DNA of 64,000 nt, from positions 43,821 through 107,820 of the forward strand of contig CAMOGT010000002.1 in the NCBI GenBank assembly GCA_946614295.1, read 5' to 3'. The DNA comes from an uncultured Bacteroidales bacterium. Lineage in GTDB: Bacteria; Bacteroidota; Bacteroidia; Bacteroidales; Paludibacteraceae. The first letter of the stretch is position 1. Every line of letters begins with the position of its first letter. Shown piece by piece: positions 25,803 through 35,300 of this stretch. Position numbers and translations under genes: made by a program. A model generated the notes under the pieces. The model was not told the origin of the DNA. It made no database searches and saw only the letters and a list, made by a program, of their open reading frames with translations.

Positions 25803-25818
25803 AAAAATCGTACTTTTG
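25787..25818 (+). promoter_or_regulatory. Plus-strand promoter for the response regulator
   Basis: TTTG (25787-25790) and TACTTTTG (25811-25818), 20-base gap. The 16-base segment 25787-25802 is a perfect palindrome (TTTGCATATATGCAAA) and serves as the -33 region of both divergent promoters. Confidence 0.85.
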
Positions 25819-25835
25819 CAGCGTTTTTTGAAATT

Positions 25836-26510
25836 ATGGCGAGTAGAGTACTTATCATAGACGGCGACATCAGCCTCTCCACCGTGTTGAGCGACTACTT
25901 AGAGAGCCGCGGATACCGCTCTCGTGCTGTCAGTACGGGTAAAGAAGGCTTGGAGATTCTAAAAACGGAACATTGGGATATCGTACTGATGGATCTGCAG
26001 GGGGTAGGAATGAACGGATATGAGTTGCTGAAATCCATCCGTCATTTGCTGCCACAACTGCCATTGATCGTACTCACTCCCCGTTCCGACCGCGAGGACC
26101 AGATGCGGGCGTTCCAGTTAGGATGCGACGACTACCAGACCAAACCCTTTACCATGGATATTCTGATATGCCGGATAGAGGCTATTCTCAGGCGTGTGAG
26201 GGCGAGCGAGGAGCGTAAGCAGAAGGTGTTTGAAATGAGAGGAAAGGTCTTTGATTCGGTACACCAGACATTCGACGGACAGCACTTGTCTGCCCGTGAA
26301 AGCGACTTGCTTCTCATGCTTTGCCGGTACGAAGGAGAGGTTGTGGACAGGCATAGGATATTGTCTGCACTATGGAAGGAAGACAATGCCTTTACCGCCC
26401 GCTCATTAGGTGTCTATATCAACCACCTGCGCGGATTTCTGAGACCTGCCGGATATGAGATTTTGGCTGTAAGGTATAAGGGATATAAACTCGTTAGAAA
26501 CGAGCATTGA
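25836..26510 (+). CDS. OmpR-family response regulator (RprY-like), orphan
   Basis: 224 residues from the ATG 18 bases after the -7 box; longer in-frame starts would run through the promoter and ansA. Receiver domain 1-120: acidic pair D9/D11, phospho-acceptor D53 (VLMDLQ), T81 (LTPRSD), K103 (QTKPF). Winged-helix DNA-binding domain about 130-222 (LSARESDLLLMLCRYEGEVVDRHRIL, ARSLGVYINHLR, VRYKGYKLV). It resembles RprY of Bacteroides. No histidine kinase gene lies nearby. Shares a divergent palindromic promoter with ansA, so regulation of ansA or of itself there is a testable guess. Confidence 0.9.
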   Translation: MASRVLIIDGDISLSTVLSDYLESRGYRSRAVSTGKEGLEILKTEHWDIVLMDLQGVGMNGYELLKSIRHLLPQLPLIVLTPRSDREDQMRAFQLGCDDYQTKPFTMDILICRIEAILRRVRASEERKQKVFEMRGKVFDSVHQTFDGQHLSARESDLLLMLCRYEGEVVDRHRILSALWKEDNAFTARSLGVYINHLRGFLRPAGYEILAVRYKGYKLVRNEH

Positions 26511-26530
26511 AGATTGAAAATTGAAGATTT

Positions 26531-27190
26531 ATGAGAATAATAGCACCGAGTGTATTGTCTGCTGATTTCGGGCATCTGGCAGAGGATATGGAGATGATCA
26601 ACCGCAGCGAAGCGGATTGGTTGCATGTGGACGTAATGGATGGCACGTTTGTGCCGAATATATCGTTCGGTTTTCCGCTGATGAAGCCTTTCAAACAGTA
26701 TTGTACCAAGCCCTTGGACGTGCATCTGATGATTGTACACCCGGAGAAATACGTGGAGCGGTTCTGCGACGCCGGTGCATGGTCGGTCGGCTTCCATTTG
26801 GAGGCGGTGGAGGATCCCATGCCTATTATAGAGATGATCAAGGCAAAGGGTGTCCGTACCTGTCTGACGATCAATCCGGATATAGATGTAACGCGGCTGG
26901 TATCCTATTTGGACAAAGTGGATATGGTGCTTCTGATGAGCGTTTTTGCGGGATTCGGAGGTCAGAAATTCATTCCCGAGACGATGGATAAGATCCGTTT
27001 TATCAAGGCGGAGATTGCCCGCCGAGGATTGAACACACTCATCGAGATAGACGGCGGGGTGAACAGAGAAAATGCCCACGCGCTGTTTGATGCAGGAGCC
27101 GATGCACTGGTTGCCGGCAGTGCTGTTTTCGGTGCAAAAGATCCCATTGAGACAATCCATTTTTTAAAATCACAGAATAATATACTATAG
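26531..27190 (+). CDS. rpe: Ribulose-phosphate 3-epimerase
   Basis: 219 residues. Interconverts ribulose-5-phosphate and xylulose-5-phosphate in the pentose phosphate pathway. TIM-barrel signatures: APSVLSADFGHL, LHVDVMDGTFVPN (metal/catalytic His and Asp), VHLMIVHPE, MSVFAGFGGQKF, EIDGGVNRENA, VAGSAVFG. Starts 20 bases after the response regulator; the gap is a GAAGATTGAAAATTGAAGATT simple repeat, so cotranscription is likely. Adjacent ComEC-core gene follows after 11 bases. Confidence 0.95.
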   Translation: MRIIAPSVLSADFGHLAEDMEMINRSEADWLHVDVMDGTFVPNISFGFPLMKPFKQYCTKPLDVHLMIVHPEKYVERFCDAGAWSVGFHLEAVEDPMPIIEMIKAKGVRTCLTINPDIDVTRLVSYLDKVDMVLLMSVFAGFGGQKFIPETMDKIRFIKAEIARRGLNTLIEIDGGVNRENAHALFDAGADALVAGSAVFGAKDPIETIHFLKSQNNIL

Positions 27191-27201
27191 TATATTATAA
27201 C

Positions 27202-28248
27202 ATGCGAAGGATAGGGGATTGGTCCGATATAATAAGGCATCGCTCAGGGAGTGCCTCTCCCATGGTTTTATTGCTGCTACCGCTGGTGGCGGCAATTTTG
27301 CTTTTTGTGGAGCGGCCGCCTAAATATCCTGTCAAACAAGCGCCAAACGTATTTCAGGAACGCCTTTACGGGCGATTAGGAGCCGCCGGTTTAAGCGGCG
27401 ATGAGTTAGCTACCGTCGGAGCACTGACTTTGGGCTACAAGGAAGAGTTGGATAAGGAGTTGAAAAGGCATTTCCAAGCCTCCGGAGCGGCACACGTACT
27501 GGCTGTAAGCGGACTGCACACAGGTCTTATTTATGGTCTTTTAGTGTGGCTGCTGACTCTCGGCGGAAGATATCGACCGATGCATGAGAACACAGTTGCG
27601 CGCCGAGCTATCAGTCTGGTGATTATCGGGGTAATGTGGGGATATGCATGGTTGACGGGACTGACCCCTTCGGTCGTCCGCGCGGTGCTCATGGTCACAC
27701 TGGTGGAAATAGGGAAGATGATTTATCGTAAGAGTCTGACAATCAATACGATAGCCGCAGCGGCGGTTCTCATTCTCATCGTTCGGCCGACGGACCTCTG
27801 GAGTGTCAGTTTCCAACTCTCTTTTGCGGCTACGACAGCGATTGTTTTGATGGTTAACCGGCTCCCTGCTATGCTTACGGGTAGAATAGCAGCCTATTTT
27901 CTCGGAATCATTGTAGTGTCCGTCGCGGCGCAGTTAGGCACACTGCCGATTACGATGTTTTATTTCAAACAGGTGAGTACTTATTTCCTGTTAGCCAACC
28001 TATTGGTACTTCCGATTGCCACTTTTCTGGTTCCAAGCGGTTTGGCAACAATCGCTTTGGGTGGCAGTACGGCAGGTGTGTTTATCGGGAAGATTACATG
28101 GGCATTAGCGTGGCTCATGAACCACTCTGTGGAATGGATAGAGAGTTTGCCGGGTAGTACCATTCCTGCGCATATTAACGGATGGATGGTAGGAATTTAC
28201 TATATTTTACTTTGTATTTTGTATATGTTAGTCACAAAAAAGGCATAA
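27202..28248 (+). CDS. ComEC/Rec2 membrane-core protein, short form
   Basis: 348 residues. Matches the competence (channel) domain of ComEC/Rec2: LYGRLGAAGLSGDELATVGALTLGYKEELD, GAAHVLAVSGLHTGLIYGL, LTGLTPSVVRAVLMVTL and a LTINTIAAAA..LWSVSFQLSFAATTAI stretch, with about eight membrane segments. Full-length ComEC proteins are about 650-800 residues with an N-terminal OB-like domain and often a C-terminal metallo-beta-lactamase domain; neither is here. The N-terminus has one segment (MVLLLLPLVAAILLFV) only. So it is a DNA-channel core alone; either a truncated but used form or a decayed gene. The frame is intact. Confidence 0.82.
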   Translation: MRRIGDWSDIIRHRSGSASPMVLLLLPLVAAILLFVERPPKYPVKQAPNVFQERLYGRLGAAGLSGDELATVGALTLGYKEELDKELKRHFQASGAAHVLAVSGLHTGLIYGLLVWLLTLGGRYRPMHENTVARRAISLVIIGVMWGYAWLTGLTPSVVRAVLMVTLVEIGKMIYRKSLTINTIAAAAVLILIVRPTDLWSVSFQLSFAATTAIVLMVNRLPAMLTGRIAAYFLGIIVVSVAAQLGTLPITMFYFKQVSTYFLLANLLVLPIATFLVPSGLATIALGGSTAGVFIGKITWALAWLMNHSVEWIESLPGSTIPAHINGWMVGIYYILLCILYMLVTKKA

Positions 28249-28261
28249 AAATACGCGCACG

Positions 28262-28293
28262 CTTGCGTAAATGAAATATTTTTCGTAACTTTG
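28262..28293 (+). promoter_or_regulatory. Promoter for the secreted-protein/giant-protein operon
   Basis: CTTG (28262-28265) and TAACTTTG (28286-28293), 20-base gap. The -33 box lies inside the small palindrome ACGCTTGCGT (28259-28268). Confidence 0.8.
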
Positions 28294-28318
28294 CGCCCGA
28301 TTTGTGATAGATAATTAC

Positions 28319-29350
28319 ATGAAAAAGATTTTTAGTCTCTTAGTCATTTTGTGCGTTGCCATTGGTATGATGGCAGAAACGACATTTACGTTCACCTCGA
28401 ACACGGATACCAACCAGACGAAGGACGGCATCACTGTCGTTCTCGCGAAAGGAAGCGGGAATACAGAGCCTCCTCTCTTCACACAGGATTTTGAGACCAA
28501 GCAGCCGGAGATGCGCCTGTATCAGAATAACACGATCACCATTTCGTCAGAAACCAATTTGACGAATATCCAGTTGGTTTGCGCCAAGAGTAGTGCTTCC
28601 AACAAGGAATACACCGGTTTGAGTGCATCGGTGGGGAATCTGGTTTCGGGTGGTGTTGCTACCGATAAGAACGATTGGAAAGTGGACCGATGGACAGGTA
28701 GCGCGACACATGTTGTGTTCACCCTTACCGGTGGTAAGCAACGACGTATCCAGCGCATCGTTATCAATGGTGACCCCATAGAGATTACACCCGTGGAAGT
28801 GGTTTTGCCGACGGAGGACGATCTGGAACCTGCATATGCCTATTCCGAGCCGACAACCATACATGTACCGGACACGCAATTCTTTAAGAACGAATACGCC
28901 TTTGTGGACAATAATATCTTGGTACACTGCGGTCAAGGCTCGATTATCAAGGCAACCGACAGCACAGAGGCTTATTTCAACTGTAACGCAAATAATCAGT
29001 TGCGTTTTACTGCCACACAGGCGATTAAAGGAATTGCCATCACGGGGTACGTACGCAAAGCGTTCAGCGCCAAATGCGACAAAGGAACGATTGAGTACCT
29101 CAGCGACGAAGACATCGATATTGACAATGAGCGTGTCCTGATAATCCGGGATATTAATGACAAGAGCGTGACGATTAACTGCGCCAAGCAGATTCGATGC
29201 TATGAGGTGAAGGTTTATTTTAACGACAATCCTGCACTCACAGACGATGAACAAGGCATAGAATCTGTCGCTACTCCTGCAAAGGCGGAGAAATTCATCC
29301 GCGAAGGCATTCTTTATATTCGCAAAGGCGAAAAGACTTACACACTTTGA
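28319..29350 (+). CDS. Secreted protein with shared C-terminal tail
   Basis: 343 residues. Signal peptide 1-18 (MKKIFSLLVILCVAIGMMA). Two similar beta-rich domains (about 19-155: TFTFTSNTDTNQTKDGITVVLAKG... QRIVINGDP; about 165-315: VHCGQGSIIKATDSTEAYFNC... IRCYEVKVYFND) of the kind seen in Bacteroidales surface proteins of unknown role. Ends KAEKFIREGILYIRKGEKTY, a tail cut short after TYTL compared with relatives. Its TGA stop overlaps the TTG start of the giant protein gene (TTGA), so the two are translated in one unit. Confidence 0.75.
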   Translation: MKKIFSLLVILCVAIGMMAETTFTFTSNTDTNQTKDGITVVLAKGSGNTEPPLFTQDFETKQPEMRLYQNNTITISSETNLTNIQLVCAKSSASNKEYTGLSASVGNLVSGGVATDKNDWKVDRWTGSATHVVFTLTGGKQRRIQRIVINGDPIEITPVEVVLPTEDDLEPAYAYSEPTTIHVPDTQFFKNEYAFVDNNILVHCGQGSIIKATDSTEAYFNCNANNQLRFTATQAIKGIAITGYVRKAFSAKCDKGTIEYLSDEDIDIDNERVLIIRDINDKSVTINCAKQIRCYEVKVYFNDNPALTDDEQGIESVATPAKAEKFIREGILYIRKGEKTYTL

Positions 29351-32300
29351 GTCAGTTCCGGCACATAGTATTGTTCCTCGCGCTGATTTTGGTTCAATGG
29401 GTATGCGCAGTGGAGTTGACGAGCTCTGATCCGTACTGGATAGGAGCCAGTTCCGGGTATGGAACAACGGAAGGAAATGACTTCTGGGTTACTTTTATGC
29501 GTAACGGCGGTACGTTTGATCCCTCCATTTCACCGAGTATCAAGTTTGAACTGAAGATTGCCGTATCTGCCCGGCAGAACACCCGTGTGTACTTTGAAAT
29601 CGAAGGTTCACAACCTATTTCGCGCGACATTATTGCCGGTCAGACGCACATTGAGGACTTGAGCGCCATGTTCCCGCAGATATACCTGATGCAAAGTGAG
29701 GTAGCAGGTACGTACAAGGGTGTGCACGTCTATACGGACGAGAGTGACAAGTCATTCAGTTGCTTTAATTATAGCCGTTATGGCGAGGCGGGTGTTTCGT
29801 CCCGTGACGCAACGCTGGTTATTCCGACCAAATACATGGGCAAGGAATACTACGTACAGACCTATTACGAGGATGCCTATTCGTCTCAGTTTGCGATCGT
29901 GGCAACGGAGGACAATACGGTGGTTCATATCACTCCGGCATACCAGACTTTGACAGGCCAGCCGGCAGGGGTGACTTATCAGGTAACACTCCTGCACGCC
30001 GGAGACGCATATCTGGTAGCCTCTGCCTCTCACCAGGAAAACAACGTGAATGTCGATCTATCCGGCAGTCAGATCTGTGCGGACAAACCTATTGCCGTCT
30101 TTAATGGCAACCAAGAGACCAGTATCCCGTTCCATGAGTCGAACTCGGTGGACTACCTGAGCGAGCAGATTTTACCTATCACGCAGTGGGGAACGGACTT
30201 TTACCTGGCGTTGATGGGGAATACGAATTTGAACTATTTTATTCTGACTGCGGCTTATGACGACACACATATCACCATCAACACCTATAGTGTTAATGAT
30301 GGCGTCAATTATCCGGAAAGCATAACCCTGCAGGCAGGGCAGACCTTAGAGCCGTATTTCATTGATGACGATTTAGCGGAGGTCACGATTCATAGTGACC
30401 AACCCATTATGTGCTATGGATATACGACGAGTGCGTCCAAGAACGAACAATGTACCGGTACCTCGCCCCGTAATAAGATCTGTTATTATTACGGCGACCC
30501 CGCCAATGCCTTGATGCCGTCATGGGCTCATCGAGTGACGGAGATGAATTTCTTTACACATGATCTGGATCCGTTCCAGGAAGCGAGCAAGCCTGCTCCG
30601 CCACAGAAATATTACGTATTCATAATTACCAAATGGGCAGACCGGGACAAACTGACGATAGACGGCACAGGAGACTACAGTGCGCAGTTCCATCAATTCC
30701 GCATCGCGGAAGACGAAGAAATGGCGTATGCCTCGATTGAAGTGACGAATAACTCCAATCACTACCACACGATAGAGACAACGGGCGAAGGTTTTGTAGG
30801 AATGGTATATGGCGTATCGGATGCTCAAGGTTATTTGTACACATTAGGATATTCGCCGGAACCGTTCCGCGACTCGCTGTTTGTGACGAATACGGGAAAT
30901 GTGATGTCCCCTAAGTCCTACGACGTGCAACCGCGTCTGGAACAAGGATGGTATCAGCGGCAGTGGAACGAATGGGTAAGCGGTCATGAGCGCATCGATA
31001 CCGCCCAGATATGCGATGGGGACAGTATTGCATGGTTGCTGCAATCGGCTATCTCCAAGCAGACCGAACCCGTAGATTGGTATATATACGATGTGACAGG
31101 CACGGAACAGACGATCCATAAGAGTTATACTGCTCCGATTGCACAGAAAGAAGGAGCCACAAAAGACGAAGCAACGAATACGGACTGGCTCTATCGATGG
31201 GGACATAAATTCGTCATGCCGGACGAATCGGACCTTCCTCCCGAAGAACGTACCCCGTTTCTGGAGTATGAGATTCAGGCGGTGATGCACCAAAAACACG
31301 TGATCTGCAATCTGCCGGACGATTTAGACACGCTCCGCATGGTAGTCCGGGTGACGAGGGTTTATCACGATACGATCTATAAGATCATCTGTATGGGCGA
31401 CACGCTGAAGTGCTTCAACGACAGTCTGCCCCGCCAGAATGCGCACAACAACGATTCGTCCTATCTGGACAACCTGCCCCAATACCGCACAAACAGCAAG
31501 AGCGAGACACTCTTCATCGGCGATAAGACTGCGGGAAACGCCACGCAGGATTTTACATGGAAAGCCCGGCCGGGAGAGAACAGCTACACCCGTCATTACG
31601 AGACAATCTACGGGTGCGACTCGACCTACACGCTCTTCCTCTTTGTTTGCGACACGTTCCGGACCATTGACACCATCCATCTATGTAAGAACGAAGCTGT
31701 CACATATCTGGACGACAACCCGTCGTTGCAGAAGAAATACAAGGGTGTCGAATACGAAGGAAACGGTACTCTCGTAACGCAGGATACAGTGGATATCATC
31801 CGCACCAAGACACGTTTCTGCCCCTGCCAGTTGGCGCCGTATAACAACAACTATCCGGCATTTGAGGGCTGTGACTCCACATTTGAGGTGCATGTTTTCA
31901 TTCACAATGTGTCGCGAGACACGCTGGTGGACACCATGTGTTATAACCGTACTCCCGATTCGGTTTATATATGGCCTATCCAGAGAGGGACAGACGAGAT
32001 ACGCATCACCAAATCCCATCCCCAAATGACCCCTGACGCCGGTTTGCGGGCATGGATAGGTTTCTTCTCCGACACTCTGCGGACAACAACCTGTCCGGCT
32101 TGTAACGAAGGGAAAGGTTGTGACTCGATCAATGTCCTGAAACTATACATCCCCGAACCCTTCTACGAAGAAAAGGAAGATAGTATCTGCCAATGGTCTT
32201 ACGACCGGACAAGTCGGCAGAAAGTTACGAACATCTATCAATGGGAAGGCCACCGCAAAGGCGCTGCTTATGTGGAATTGCCGCGAGGCGGTGTGTATTA

Positions 32301-35300
32301 CGACTCGTGTCTGACACGGTTCGGATGCGATTCCATTTACCAATTAAAACTGCATTATACGCAGCCGTTCCTGCAAATCGACTTCGCTTCCATCGCCAAC
32401 AACCGGACTTACACATGGCACGGCAAAACCTATGGTCCGTTCCCTGAACTGAAAGATGTTCTCGACACCACACTTTATTTCTATAACGACAACGAGGACC
32501 AAACGAACCCCGTCAACGGATGCGACAGTATCTATCGGCTGGATTTGCACATCTCGGATACCTATTTGTTCCGCTCTACCCGATCCATCTGTGATATTGA
32601 TTCCATTCACTGGAGAGACACAGTCATCGTTGGTAGCAAATGGCAGGGCACAGGCAGTTTCGACATCCGTTTGTCAGATTCCCTGACCACCACTATTGAC
32701 GATAGCCTGACGACAATCGCATTACCCGCTCGTGACTCTATCTACAGACTGATTGTCACGCAATACCCGACCTATGACACCACCCTGCATTGCGTCAATA
32801 TTTGCCGGGACCAGACCGTGTACAACTGGGTACGCGAAGATGACGGCACGCTCATTCAGCAGATCACACTACCGACCAAGAGCAGCTATCCGTTTGATAC
32901 CATCTACACCGACACCCTGCCTACCAGGACTCCGCATGCCTGCGACAGTATTCTCCATCTGCCCATACGCATCTACCCCACTTATGACACCACTACTACG
33001 GTAGTACTATGTGAGGAGCAATTACCCTATACATGGGAGCTGCGCGATGCCGCCGCCCACGATAAGACAATCAATATCCCCGATGCCGACCGGGGTTCCT
33101 TATGGCACTACACGGAAGATTTCGTTCTGACCACCGTAAACGGGTGTGACAGTACCGTGCATCTGGATCTGACCGTCAAACCCACATTACGTTGCACGCT
33201 GGCTATCAGTTTCTGTCCGGAGACCATGCCTTACACCTATGGTGTACACGGTAAGCAGGCATCTATATCAGGGGTGTATAATGATACTACTACAAGTGTT
33301 CAATACGGCTGCGACAGTATCACGACGTACGACATCACCGTGTTTGACAAGATCGAGGTTCATGTGTCCAAAACGATCTGCGATGACAGGATTCCTTACA
33401 CCTACGAACTGAACGACACCGTGCCGGCATGGCAAGGACTGACCGAAACAGGTGATTATCCGTATGTCTTCCATCGTCCGGGCTTGTGCGACTCTACGGT
33501 CATCCTGCACCTCACGGTCAATCCCGTCCACTGGGACACGCTCCATATCCGGGTATGCCAGAATCCGGACGGCTATTACTATGAGAACCTCAATAACGGC
33601 GCAGGAGGCACACTCCGGACACGTTACCTGAGCGACAGTCTCACACGCGTGGATACGATCGAGACAGTCCTCGGTTGTGACTCCATCATCACACTCCATT
33701 TCTACGTAGACTCCGTCTATAACTACACCCGCAAAGATACCGTCTGCCAGCAGAAGGGGGGCGAATGGATTTGGTACGAAGACGGTATTCCGCAAGACAC
33801 CATCCCGTTGGATAAAGGGGATACGACATGGTTGTTGGGGACGAGATACCATACCATACACAACTGCGACAGTACATACGGCATGGAGGTGTATGTGGCG
33901 CCGGTTTACCATATTTACGATACCGCCATTCTCTGCGAGAAAGACTCGCTGCATTGGCAGAAAATACTCTTTGTCGGCAACGAATACGCCAATTACGGCA
34001 AGACATATGACGTCACTCCGTTTGACAGCGCCAAACTGAATATGACGGAAGGAGTATACGACTATTCAATTGGTCGTAAGACGATTCTGGGTTGTGACTC
34101 CGTACACCACCTGCACCTCATCGTGAACCCCGTCCGGCGTGTGACCATTGAGCGACGGACTTGCCAGAACGCCACCGGATACGAATATGAGAACCTCCAT
34201 AACGGCATGGGAGGTACACTCCCGGCACGCTACCTGAGAGACAGTCTGACCCGCATGGATACGATTCCTACAACCCGCGGATGCGACTCGATTATCACAC
34301 TCCGCTACTACGTGGACTCCGTCTATAGTTACACCCGCAAAGATACTGTCTGCCAGTTGGCAGGTGGCGATTGGACATGGTACGAAGATGGCATTCCGCA
34401 ACTTACCATTACGCTGGATAAGGGGGACACGACTTGGTTCCTCGGCACAAGATACCACACGATACACGGCTGCGATAGTACGTACGGCATTGAGGTATAT
34501 GTGGCGCCTACTTACCATATTTACGATACCATCATTCTCTGCGAGAACGATTCTGCGCACTGGCAAAAAATGCTATTCACCGGAAGCGAGTACGCCAACT
34601 ACGGACGGACCTATACCGAGACGGACTTTGACAGCATCAAAACAAGTCTTGCTGCGAACAACTATGACTTCTCCATCCGCCGCGGGACGAAACTCTTCAA
34701 CTGTGACTCCGTACACCATCTGCACCTCATCGTGAACCCCGTTAAGCGGGTGACCATTGAGCGACGGACTTGCCAGAACGCCACCGGATACGAATATGAG
34801 AACCTCCATAACGGCAGCGGAGGTACACTCCCTGCACGCTACCTGAAGGACAGTCTGACCCGCATGGATACAATCCCTACTGCCCGCGGCTGCGACTCCA
34901 TCATCACACTCCGGTACTACGTGGACTCCGTCTATGATTATCGTCAGACCTACGCCGTCTGCCAGGATACTGTCAACACCCAATGGGAGTGGATCGATGA
35001 CGAAGGGCATTCGCACGGGTTCATCAACATTGCCGATTCGGGTGATTTCTCCTTCAACGAGGCATATACGACCATCCACGGCTGCGATAGTCTGTATGGT
35101 CTGAAACTCCGCGTCAAACCGATCTACCGCTTTGACTCCGCGTATGTCATCTGCGAGAACGAACAATTGGTATGGCAGGGAAGAACCTATTCGGGGCTCT
35201 CGGTAGGCATGCATTATGACACCGCGCGATACTCCACTTACGAGGACTGCGACAGTATCTTCTACATGCAGGTTCTGGTGCACCCTGTCTTTGACACCAC

